A stretch of DNA of 64,000 bases. Origin: Babylonia areolata. Lineage: Eukaryota > Mollusca > Gastropoda > Neogastropoda > Buccinidae. This document shows, in pieces, positions 1 through 9,874 of the stretch. The stretch's first letter is position 1. Each line of letters starts with the position of its first letter. The position numbers and the translations under genes are program-made. The notes beneath the pieces are model-generated. The model saw nothing but the letters and a program-made list of their open reading frames with translations. It made no database searches and had not been told where the DNA came from. The stretch is from assembly GCF_041734735.1 (NCBI RefSeq), contig NC_134877.1, positions 71,521,705 through 71,585,704 on the forward strand, written 5' to 3'.

Positions 1-19
1 TTCTTCTTGTCGGTGATTT

Positions 20-888
20 TGGGGTGGAGAGAAATGAACATCCGAGGGGTCTGTGTAGAGGAGAAGAGAGGACTGGCCGTACTGAGTGAGTTAAAAAGGA
101 ATATTGGCGTGGAGAGAAATGTGAAAGCCTTGTTTAAAAAGAGATATTGGTTTTTGGCGTGGAGAGAAATGTGAAAGCCTTGTTTAAAAAGGGATATTGG
201 TGTATTGGCGTGGAGAGAAATGTGAAAGCCTTGTTTGAAAAGGGATATTGGTGTTTTGGCGTGGAGAGAAATGTGAGAAATGTGAAAGCCTTGTTTAAAA
301 AGAGATATTGGTTTTTGGCGTGGAGAGAAATGTGAAAGCCTTGTTTAAAAAGGGATATTGGTGTATTGGCGTGGAGAGAAATGTGAAAGCCTTGTTTGAA
401 AAGGGATATTGGTGTTTTGGCGTGGAGAGAAATGTGAAAGCCTTGTTTAAAAAGGGATATTGGTGTTTTGGCGTGGAGAAAAAATTTTAATGTGAAAGCC
501 TTGTTTAAAAAGGGATATTGGTGTTTTGGGGTGGAGAGAAATGTGAAAGCCTTGTTTAAAAAGGGATATTGGTGTTTTGGCGTGGAGAGAAATGTGAAAG
601 CCTTGTTTAAAAAGGGATATTGGTGTTTTGGCGTGGAGAGAAATGTGAAAGCCTTGTTTAAAAAGGGATATTGGTGTTTTGGCGTTGAGAGAAATGTGAA
701 AGCCTTGTTTAAAAAGGGATATTGGTGTTTTGGCGTGGAGAGAAATGTGAAAGCCTTGTTTAAAAAGGAATATTGGTGTTTTGGCGTTGAGAGAAATGTG
801 AAAGCCTTGTTTAAAAAGGGATATTGGTGTTTTGGCGTTGAGAGAAATGTGAAAGCCTTGTTTAAAAAGGGATATTGGTGTTTTGGGG
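20..888. repeat. 51-bp minisatellite
   Basis: About 16 units around GGCGTGGAGAGAAATGTGAA and GCCTTGTTTAAAAAGGGATA. Since 51 is a multiple of three, all six frames can stay open, giving a spurious 17-residue repeat protein. One unit is interrupted near 480 and partial units occur near 270. Confidence 0.95.
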
Positions 889-920
889 TCTCTCCCTCCC
901 GTTCTGTCAATGTCATGTCA
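889..920. repeat. Isolated unit of the 33-bp repeat at the edge of the 51-bp array
   Basis: TCTCCCTCCCGTTCTGTCAA with the following TGTCATGTCATG is the unit that builds the array at 1488-2541, here fused to the end of the first array. Confidence 0.85.
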
Positions 921-1018
921 TGAATTTGCTTTATACATGATTATTTGAAAACTGTAACTTACTGTTTGCTAGAGAGAGAGAAAGAGAGAGAGATAGCTGG
1001 AGAGATGGGAGACAGACA

Positions 1019-1069
<51 letters not shown>

Positions 1070-1487
1070 CGACAGATAATGGGAATGATGGTGGGGGTGG
1101 TGTGGGGGGAATGGGGGTGATGTCCTTTCCGCTGTGCTTGCTGTAACCTGCAGGAAAACATGGCCCTGGGGGATTAGTTCATGTTCACGGAGGATCGGGT
1201 GGGATTAAAGGATAAGCTGATAGCAACAGGGGGAATTAACAGTGAATCAACAGTGAATTAACGGTGAATTAGCAGTAAATTAACAGTGAATTAGCAGTGA
1301 TCATGGTCGCGATAGTCAGCTGTATTGTATTGGTCACGTGGGGTTTGGGGGCGGGGTCACAGCCTGTGAGAATGTTTGTCTGTCCCATGGCGAAATGTTG
1401 GAAAATAGAAAACTCTTATCAAATGTGCTTGGTCTCTGTGTTTCTCGCTTCATTTGGCTGTGTTTGTCTGTGTGTCTGTCTCTAACT
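921..1487. other. Unique island with a CA tract
   Basis: GA-rich at 970-998 and (CA)n at 1019-1068. Short AACAGTGAATT-like repeats lie at about 1235-1300. No gene seen. Confidence 0.7.
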
Positions 1488-2541
1488 CCAGTTCTGTCAA
1501 TGTCCTGTCTGTCTCTCCCTCCCGTTCTGTCAATGTCCTATCCTGTCTGTCTCTCCTTCCCGTTCTGTCAATGTCATGTCTGTCTCTCCCTCCCGTTCTG
1601 TCAATGTCATGTCTGTCTCTCCCTCCCTCCCGTTCTGTCAATCTCCTGTCTGTCTCTCCTTCCCGTTCTGTCAATGTCATGTCTGTCTCTCCCTCCCGTT
1701 CTGTCAATGTCATGTCTGTCTCTCCCTCCCTCCCGTTCTGTCAATGTCATGTCTGTCTCTCCCTCCCGTTCTGTCAATGTCATGTCTGTCTCTCCCTCCC
1801 GTTCTGTCAATGTCCTGTCTGTCTCTCCCTTCCGTTCTGTCAATGTCCTGTCTGTCTCTCCCTCCCGTTCTGTCAACGTCATGTCTGTCTCTCCCTCCCG
1901 TTCTGTCAATGTCATGTCTGTCTCTCCCTCCCGTTCTGTCAATGTCATGTCTGTCTCTCCCTCCCTCCCGTTCTGTCAATGTCATGTCTGTCTCTCCCTC
2001 CCGTTCTGTCAATGTCATGTCTGTCTCTCCCTCCCTCCCGTTCTGTCAATGTCAAGTCTGTCTCTCCCTCCCGTTCTGTCAATGTCATGTCTGTCTCTCC
2101 CTCCCGTTCTGTCAATGTCATGTCTGTCTCTCCCTCCCGTTCTGTCAATGTCATGTCTGTCTCTCCCTCCCGTTCTGTCAATGTCATGTCTGTCTGTCTC
2201 TCCCTTCCGTTCTGTCAATGTCATGTCATGTCTGTCTCTCCCGTTCTGTCAATGTCCTGTCTGTCTCTCCCTCCCGTTCTGTCAATGTCCTGTCTGTCTC
2301 TCCCTTCCGTTCTGTCAATGTCATGTCTGTCTCTCCCTCCCGTTCTGTCAATGTCCTGTCTGTCTGTCTCTCCCTCCCGTTCTGTCAATGTCCTGTCTGT
2401 CTCTCCCTCCCGTTCTGTCAATGTCATGTCTGTCTCTCCCTCCCGTTCTGTCAATGTCCTGTCTGTCTGTCTCTCCCTCCCGTTCTGTCAATGTCCTGTC
2501 TGTCTCTCCCTTCCGTTCTGTCAATGTCATGTCCTGTTTGT
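1488..2541. repeat. 33-bp minisatellite
   Basis: About 31 units of CTGTCTCTCCCTCCCGTTCT plus GTCAATGTCATGT, with CTCC and CTGT insertions that shift register. An 11-residue spurious repeat is read from it. Confidence 0.95.
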
Positions 2542-2597
2542 GTGTGTTTCATATTCCGCTTTACGTGTCTGTCTGTCTGGTTCTGCCATCTCCTCAC

Positions 2598-2638
2598 ACA
2601 TACACACAGACACAGACACCGACACCGACACCGACACA

Positions 2639-2695
<57 letters not shown>
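2598..2695. repeat. CA/CACCGA microsatellite
   Basis: CAGACACCGACACCGACACC passes into a pure (CA)n run. Confidence 0.95.
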
Positions 2696-2697
<2 letters not shown>

Positions 2698-3092
2698 TTT
2701 GGTCCCTTTCACTTTCCTTATCTGCACACATCGAGTTTGCCAGGTCACAAAGCTGACATAGGGTACAGTACATGTCGACAGACCGCCAACCGTAATATAC
2801 ACCCCTGCCGATCATAGCCACTGATTCTCTCCGTCCAACACCAATATTCACTTTCCAGTGTAGGGGAGAAAGAAGGGGTGGGGGGGGGGGGGGCGAGGGG
2901 GGCACGGGGGGTGAAGAGTAGGGAGGAGGGAGACGGGCGAAGAGTTAAATCCAAAACACAGGCAGGACAAACAGAACGTTTCCTGGACATTCACGTGGTG
3001 ATCATGGTCCATGTGACGTCACCAAGAGGTGTCTGCTGACTCGATGAGGGTCCACTACCAAAGAATTTATATGAAAGAAAGAAATGTACGGC
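2696..3092. other. Unique island with a poly-G run
   Basis: Holds a G run at 2880-2893 inside a G-rich stretch (2871-2940). I see no gene or RNA. Confidence 0.6.
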
Positions 3093-4459
3093 ACTCACAC
3101 AGAGACGGCACACACAGAGAACAGAGAGAACGGCACACAGAGAACAGAGAGAACGGCACACAGAGAGAACGGCACACACAGAGAGAACGGCACATAGAGA
3201 GAACAGAGAGAACGGCACACAGAGAGAACGGCACACACAGAGAGAACGGCACACACACAGAGAACAGAGAGAACGGCACACACACAGAGAACAGAGAGAA
3301 CGGCACACAGAGAGAACAGAGAGAACGGCACATAGAGAGAACAGAGAGAACGGCACACACACAGAGAACGGCACACACACAGAGAACAGAGAGAACGGCA
3401 CACACAGAGAGAACGGCACACACACAGAGAACAGAGAGAACGGCACACACAGAGAGAACGGCACACACACAGAGAACAGAGAGAACGGCACACACAGAGA
3501 GAACGGCACACACACAGAGAACAGAGAGAACGGCACACACAGAGAGAACGGCACACACACAGAGAACAGAGAGAACGGCGCACACAGAGAAAGAACAGGA
3601 AGAACAGCACACACAGAGAGAACAGGCTGACACAGAGAGAACAGGCTGACACAGAGAGAACAGAGAACAGGCTGACACAGAGAGAACAGGCAGACACGGA
3701 GAGAACAGACAGACACGGAGAGAACAGACAGACACGGAGAGAACAGGCTGACACGGAGAGAACAGACAGACACGGAGAGAACAGGCTGACACAGAGAGAA
3801 CAGACAGACACGGAGAGAACAGACAGACACAGAGAGAACAGGCTGACACAGAGAGAACAGACAGACACGGAGAGAACAGGCTGACACACAGAGAGAACAG
3901 ACAGACACAGAGAGAACAGACAGACACAGAGAGAACAGGCTGACACAGAGAGAACAGGCTGACACAGAGAGAACAGACAGACACACAGAGAGAACAGACA
4001 GACACAGAGAGAACAGGCAGACACACAGAGAGAACAGACAGACACAGAGAGAACAGGCTGACACAGAGAGAACAGGCTGACACAGAGAGAACAGACAGAC
4101 ACAGAGAGAACAGGCTGACACAGAGAGAACAGGCTGACACAGAGAGAACAGGCTGACACACAGAGAGAACAGACAGACACACAGAGAGAACAGACAGACA
4201 CAGAGAGAACAGGCTGACACACAGAGAGAACAGACAGACACACAGAGAGAACAGACAGACACAGAGAGAACAGGCTGACACACAGAGAGAACAGACAGAC
4301 ACAGAGAGAACAGACAGACACAGAGAGAACAGGCTGACACAGAGAGAACAGGCTGACACACAGAGAGAACAGGCTGACACAGAGAGAACAGGCTGACACG
4401 GAGAGAACAGACAGACACACAGAGAGAACAGGCTGACACAGAGAGAACAGACAGACACG
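3093..4459. repeat. CACAGAGAGAACRG minisatellite, two subfamilies
   Basis: 3093-3610 is built from GAGAACGGCACACACAGA variants; 3611-4459 from 18-20 bp units such as GACACAGAGAGAACAGGCT. Long cysteine/serine/leucine open frames on the minus strand come only from the array. Confidence 0.95.
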
Positions 4460-4514
4460 CAACATGATTTATGACAGCCTGTTGATTGGTGACGGAACCT
4501 GACTGTTGACAAAC

Positions 4515-4853
4515 AGCGATGAACTACAGGAGCAGGCTGTCCTTTTCCTGTCATGTCTGTGGACACAGAAACATCAGTAAACTACAGGAGCTGTCAGTCC
4601 TTTTCCTGTCATGTCTGTGGACACAGAAACATCAGTAAACTACAGGAGCGGTCTGTCCTTTTCCTGTCATGTCTGTGGACAGAGAAACATCAGTAAACTA
4701 CAGGAGCAGGCTGTCCTTTTCCTATCATGTCTGTGGACACAGAAACATCAGTAAACTACAGGAGCAGGCTGTCCTTTTCCTGTCATGTCTGTGGACAGAG
4801 AAACATCAATAAACTACAGGTGCAGGCTGTCCTTTTCCTGTCATATCTGTGGA
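4515..4853. repeat. 58-bp minisatellite, about six units
   Basis: The unit contains CTGTCCTTTTCCTGTCATGT, CTGTGGACACAGAAACATCA and GTAAACTACAGGAGCAGG. Units are well conserved. Confidence 0.93.
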
Positions 4854-4934
4854 CATGGCTTCAATCTTCGCGGAGAATTGGTCACGGTAAGCTATTAAGC
4901 TTTGCAAACATGGCTGACTTGTAACCAGCGTTTT

Positions 4935-5062
4935 TGTCAATGGGGCGGCGCGGCGAGCATTGCTTATGCCTACTATATGTTGGATGGAAATTAAATTGGA
5001 CTGCAAATGCAGCTATGCGTAAATTAAAAAATTTAAAAAATGATGTAAACATCGAGAAAGAG

Positions 5063-5129
<67 letters not shown>

Positions 5130-5130
5130 T
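4935..5130 (+). repeat. Dispersed repeat copy with a (TG)n tail
   Basis: The stretch GAGCATTGCTTATGCC to GTAAACATCGAGAAAGAGATG, followed by (TG)n, reappears inverted at 25336-25530 with about 85-90% identity by eye. It is a short retroposon- or MITE-like family linked to a TG microsatellite. No ends are defined. Confidence 0.7.
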
Positions 5131-5149
5131 GTTTACAACTCTGTTGATA

Positions 5150-5575
5150 ACTCTCGCTCTCTCCTCCCTCTCTCTCCCTCCCCCCCCCCCCTCTCTCTCT
5201 CTCTCACTCCCCCCCCCCCCCCACCCCACCCCAACTCTGTGAATGTCCTCCACCAACATGTCAGGGCGTGTTGCCAAACGATCACTGCTCCAAAAGGCCA
5301 GCCAGGAAGGAGAGAGGAGGAAGGAGCCGAGCCTCCAGCAGTGCCAGCTGTGGACTGGGCGGGCAACGAACACATCTGGCCCCTTCCCTGTGTTCCTGAC
5401 ACCACCCAACCGGGGTGCTTGAAAGGATTACCTGCTCATCCACCCGTGACAAACCGAGGGCGACTGGCTTCTTGTTGGTGATCGGCGAGCGTGACACGTG
5501 GTGCGGGAAGTTCACAAGACGTGTCTGTGGATTGCGTGTGACAGACACGGAGAATCCGCTGTGTCACGTTTCACA
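5150..5575. other. CT/C-rich tract then unique island
   Basis: CT- and C-rich at 5150-5235. 5236-5575 is unique, with short open frames that I do not recognise. Confidence 0.5.
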
Positions 5576-5594
5576 TGGCACGATCCGTGTGTGG

Positions 5595-5805
5595 GGTGGG
5601 TGGGGGTGGGGGTGTATATGTGGGTGTGTTGTGTTGTGTGTGTGTGTGTGTGTGTGTATGTGTGTGGGTGTGGGTGTGTGTGTGTGTGTGTGTGTGCGTG
5701 TGCGTGCGTGTCTGTGTCTGTATGTGTCTGTGTGCGTATATGAGAGTATGCGAGTGTGTCTGTGTGTGTTGGTTGGTGTTTGTGTGTATGTGTTTGTGTG
5801 TGTGC
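5595..5805. repeat. Degenerate TG microsatellite
   Basis: GTGTGTGTG interrupted by GGGTGTGGG, CGTGCGTG and TATGAGAG variants. Confidence 0.9.
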
Positions 5806-5807
5806 GG

Positions 5808-6832
5808 TGAGGGGGGGAGGGGGGTATTTGTGAGGTTGTGGGTGGGGGGAGGGGAGAGGGGGAGGGGAGTATTTGTGAGGTTGTGGGGTGGGGGGGGAGG
5901 GGAGAGGGGGAGGGGGTGTTTGTGAGGTTGTGGGTGGGAGGGAGAGGGGGAGGGGGTGTTTGTGAGGTTGTGGGGTGGGGGGGGAGGGGAGAGGGGGAGG
6001 GGGGTATTTGTGAGGTTGTGGGGTGGGGGGGAGGGGAGAGGGGGAGGGGGTGTTTGTGAGGTTGTGGGCGGGGGGGTGGGGAGGGGGGAGGGAGGTATTT
6101 GTGAGGTTGTGGGGGGGATGGGGGAGGGGAGGGGGTTATTTGTGAGGTTGTGGGTGGGGGGGAGAGGGGGAGGGGGGTATTTGTGAGGTTGTGGGTGGGG
6201 GGGAGAGGGGGAGGGGTTTTTTTTGTGAGGTTGTGGGTGGGAAGGAGAGGGGGTGGGGGGTATTTGTGAGGTTGTGGGTGGGGGAGGGAGGGGAGAGGGG
6301 GAGGGGGTATTTGTGAGGTTGTGGGTGGGGGGGAGAGGGGGAGGGGGTATTTGTGAGGTTGTGGGGGGGGGGAGGGGAGAGGGGGAGGGGGGTATTTGTG
6401 AGGTTGTGGGGGGGGGAGGGAGAGGGGGAGGGGGGTATTTGTGAGGTTGTGGGTGGGGGGGAGAGGGGAGGGGTATTTGTGAGGTTGTGGGGGGGGGAGG
6501 AGGGAGGGGGAGGGGGGTATTTGTGAGGTTGTGGGGGGGGGAGAGGGGGAGGGGGGGTATTTGTGAGGTTGGGGGGCGGGGAGAGGGGGGTATTTGTGAG
6601 GTTGTGAGTGGGGGGGAGGGGGGAGGGGAGAGGGGTATTTGTGAGGTTGTGGGGGGGGGGAGGGGTATTTGTGAGGTTGTGGGTGGGGGTGGAGGGGGGC
6701 GTATTTGTGAGGTTGTGGGTGGGGGTGGAGGGGGGGAGAGGGGTATTTGTGAGGTTGTGGGTGGGGGTGGAGGGGGTATTTGTGAGGTTGTGGGTGGGGG
6801 TGGAGGGGGGGCGTATTTGTGAGGTGTGGGAG
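5808..6832. repeat. G-rich minisatellite of about 41 bp, quadruplex-prone
   Basis: About 24 units of GTATTTGTGAGGTTGTGGG followed by a G/GA run of varying length (GGGGGGGAGAGGGGGAGGGG). Every unit has several G runs of three or more on the plus strand. Confidence 0.95.
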
Positions 6833-6964
6833 GAAGGACGAGTGTTTATGAGGTTCAGGTGACGTGCAGCCTTGAGAAAGCCAGCTGGTGAAGGCTGACA
6901 CTGAGGACAGAGTGCTGACCTTCTGGATCCAGGGGTCAAGGACTGACAGGTCTGCACGCACTGA

Positions 6965-7106
6965 TGACCTTCACTTTTCACCTTGCACACACTGTTGAGC
7001 TTCACCTTTCACCTTGCACACACTGTTGACCTTCACCTTGCACACACTGTTGACTTTCACCTTTCACCTTGCACACACTGCTGACCTGTCCGCCTTTCAC
7101 CTTTCA
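6965..7106. repeat. Short array of CACCTTTCACCTTGCACACA units
   Basis: About four units of CACCTTGCACACACTGTTGA with CCTTTCA inserts. Confidence 0.85.
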
Positions 7107-7427
7107 CTTTTTCTTATCTTTTTTGCAATTATTTTAAGTATGGTTTTGATCCATGTTGATATCTAAACATGTTATGTTTTTTTAATATACATTTTGAATG
7201 GCTCTGATACTCGAGTATAATGGGGGTTTTTTAACCTTGATTTCTCCTATTGACAAAGCAAAGTATTCTACATTCCGTGTTCTGTTTATGCTGTTCACCC
7301 TGGAGATGGGGATTGTCCACCCTTCACCTGTCACCTTGCAGTGCCGGGAAAGAAAGGATGGATGGATGGCTTCACCACTTCACCCCATGGCCCCTCCCAC
7401 ATCTACAGGAGTCATACCCCCCTCCCC

Positions 7428-7462
<35 letters not shown>

Positions 7463-7559
7463 CTCTACATGAGTTATACCCCCCCACACACACACCCCTC
7501 ACACACACACACACAACTCTACATGAGTCATGCACCCCCACACAAACACACACACAACA
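7107..7559. other. AT-rich unique island with CA tracts
   Basis: AT-rich at 7107-7200, then unique. CA tracts lie at 7431-7461 and 7500-7515. No gene recognised. Confidence 0.5.
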
Positions 7560-7686
7560 TGCCATAATTCTGACTGACGTTAGAAACATCCCACAAATCA
7601 ACATGCTATAATTCTGACTGACGTTAGGGACATCCTACAAATCAACATGCCATAATTCTGACTGACGTTAGGGACATCCTACAAAA
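7560..7686. repeat. 44-bp repeat, three units
   Basis: CCATAATTCTGACTGACGTT followed by AGGGACATCCTACAAATCAA, three times, about 100 bp outside the LTR element. Confidence 0.9.
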
Positions 7687-7780
7687 GACTGAGAGTGGAA
7701 TGGCGAGCCTAGAGTGGCACGAGGCAATGTGCAACATCTAGATGCAAAGCTTACGTGGACAGACGTGAAGTGCAGGTGTG

Positions 7781-7785
7781 AAGGG
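7781..7785. repeat. Target-site duplication, left copy
   Basis: AAGGG directly abuts the TGTCAC end of the LTR and is repeated at 16458-16462. A 5-bp duplication is usual for Ty3-type integrases. Confidence 0.9.
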
Positions 7786-9588
7786 TGTCACGACCCCCCT
7801 AGGGAAGAGGTCGAGAACTATTTTAAAACCTAACGCCCAACCCAGTTCACCCGACAACACAAACACACAATACAGATATTTCTCGTCCACACAAAATTTA
7901 TTCTCTTCCGCTCTGTCTATCCCACTCACGCAACCTTACCCACACAGCCTATACTTGCAAAAAAAACAACAAAACAACCATATACTATAACTTCAACAAA
8001 AAAAAACACGAACAGAAGTCGTATACAAAACTACGGATTCTCCCAAATGTAATCAAAAGCAATTTTCCACACACACACTCAAGGAGAAGCAAATCACCCC
8101 CCCAAACCAGGACTGGTACACAGATGCTTTAGTCTTTGGCGGGTTCAGGAAGTTTTCCTCTTAAGAGGAAAACAACAACAAAAACAAAAAAAAACTGACA
8201 CACGGCCCAGACAAACTTCGGCGGGTTCGACCCAAGGCACAAGCCCCCGGTCAAAAGGCCTAGGTGCCAGGACTCGGCATACAATGCCAAGCAATGGACC
8301 AGGCTGCAAGTCAAAAGGCCCGGAACACAGGACACCAGTCACAGGGCAGGAAGGGGCGAAGACCCAGGACAGCAGTCACAGGGCAGGAGGGGACGAACAC
8401 CCAGGACACCAGTCACAGGGCAGGAAGGGGCGAAGACCCAGGACAGCAGTCACAGGGCAGGAAGGGGCGAAGACCCAGGACAGCAGTCACAGGACAGGAG
8501 GGGACGAACACCCAGGACACCAGTCACAGGGCAGGAAGGGGCGAAGACCCAGGACAGCAGTCACAGGGCAGGAGGGGACGAACACCCAAGACACCAGTCA
8601 CAGGGCAGGAAGGGGCGAAGACCCAGGACAGCAGTCACAGGGCAGGAGGGGACGAACACCCAGGACACCAGTCACAGGGCAGAAAGGGGCGAAGACCCAG
8701 GACACCACTCACAGGGCAGGAGGGGCGAAGATCTGGGTCACCAGACGAAAGGCCCGGGGCACACAGCACACAGCGAGAGCTGGAACATTACGGAATGTTC
8801 CCCCCGTACTGAGCAATACTAATTCTAACGATATAATTAACAAAAAAACAAATGTACAGCACATTCAAAAATGAAAACCTGGAATATAATTCCATTGACA
8901 AGACGAATTATAGGAGTAATATACGGCACACGCACTCTCTACACCTATCATACAGAGCCAACGCCCAATTTTACCCAACAGTGAACTAGGGTAAAATTGT
9001 ATCATTTTAAAACTCAATAACAATAAAATTGGCAAAAATATTAGCCGACACAAGAAAAAGTACATATTCACTCGGTGGTAGCACACGAGTAATTAACGAA
9101 ATAGATTGTGTCAAAACCTAACGTACAGCTTTCTTGTCGAACATCTTTACACACCTACATCCCTGACAGAAGTACAACCAAGCTAAATAGACAAGTGGCT
9201 TCTTACCTGCCACAGGTGGCGTACACTAACGACCACCACAAAGACACGACGACGACGAAGACAGACGAAGAAACACCGAAGTGGCTCCCATGGAGGACAG
9301 CCGGTCCTCACTTCGTATGGTGCCTAGATGTCGGGGTAGCTACCCCACCAACAACAGGAACGACCCGTACACTACGGCAGTCGGGCTGCAAAAGCCCCGA
9401 ATATTGTTGCTGCCCAACAATATTTCATATTCGCTCAGGTGAGCGAGTAATATGCATGCACGTGGTTCGTGCGCAAATCAAGACTTCTACCCGAACTGAA
9501 GGATGGGAGAAGGAGGGAAAGTGAAAAAAGAGGGGGGAGAAAAACGAAGACGGGCCACACGCCCTAACTGTCGTCACAAGTTGTGACA
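7786..9588 (-). repeat. 3' LTR of the Gmr1-like element
   Basis: 1803 bp, with the same ends and the same internal 37-bp array as the 5' LTR. By eye it differs from the 5' LTR at about three positions. It is bounded on the left by the AAGGG duplication. Confidence 0.95.
8324..8737. repeat. 37-bp minisatellite inside the 3' LTR
   Basis: About eleven units around CAGTCACAGGGCAGGA. Two unit types, GAAGGGGCGAAGACCCA and GAGGGGACGAACACCCA, alternate in the same order in both LTRs. Confidence 0.92.
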
Positions 9589-9602
9589 ATACCCCCCATT
9601 CA
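9589..9602 (-). other. Polypurine tract next to the 3' LTR
   Basis: The minus strand reads TTGAATGGGGGGTAT directly before the 3' LTR, with a run of six G. This is where second-strand priming is expected. Confidence 0.7.
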
Positions 9603-9874
9603 AGTTCAAACTTCACGTTTGGAACTTAAACACACCGTCACAACGACTGACGGACAGGCAGACACACGTGACAACTCTCGCCCTGCCCTTCCGCATTCCC
9701 GGACGTCTATTAGTGGTCAAGGACAGTTACCAAAACAAAAACTGTTTGTCCAGACCGAAACAAGAGAAGAGAAATTTATACAAAAGCTGTCTTAACTTTA
9801 AGAGTAGAATATACAGGTACGTGCCGAAGTCAAATGGGACTGCGCATACTCTTCCTTGACTAACCCTGCCGAAA

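Noticed and set aside
134-916. Long open frames in the first array (up to 260 codons)
   Set aside because: The 51-bp unit is a multiple of three, so frames stay open by construction. There is no start context, domain or unique flank.
1338-2817. Three overlapping 400-470 codon frames
   Set aside because: Read entirely from the 33-bp array and the CA tract; all three frames are open at once.
4855-4890. First exon reading MASIFAENWSR before GGTAAGC
   Set aside because: A start codon and donor are present, but no partner exon follows and the sequence abuts a 58-bp array.
8264-8874. Coding frames inside the LTRs
   Set aside because: They lie over the 37-bp array, overlap in two frames, and are copied exactly in both LTRs. 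Nothing suggests a protein.
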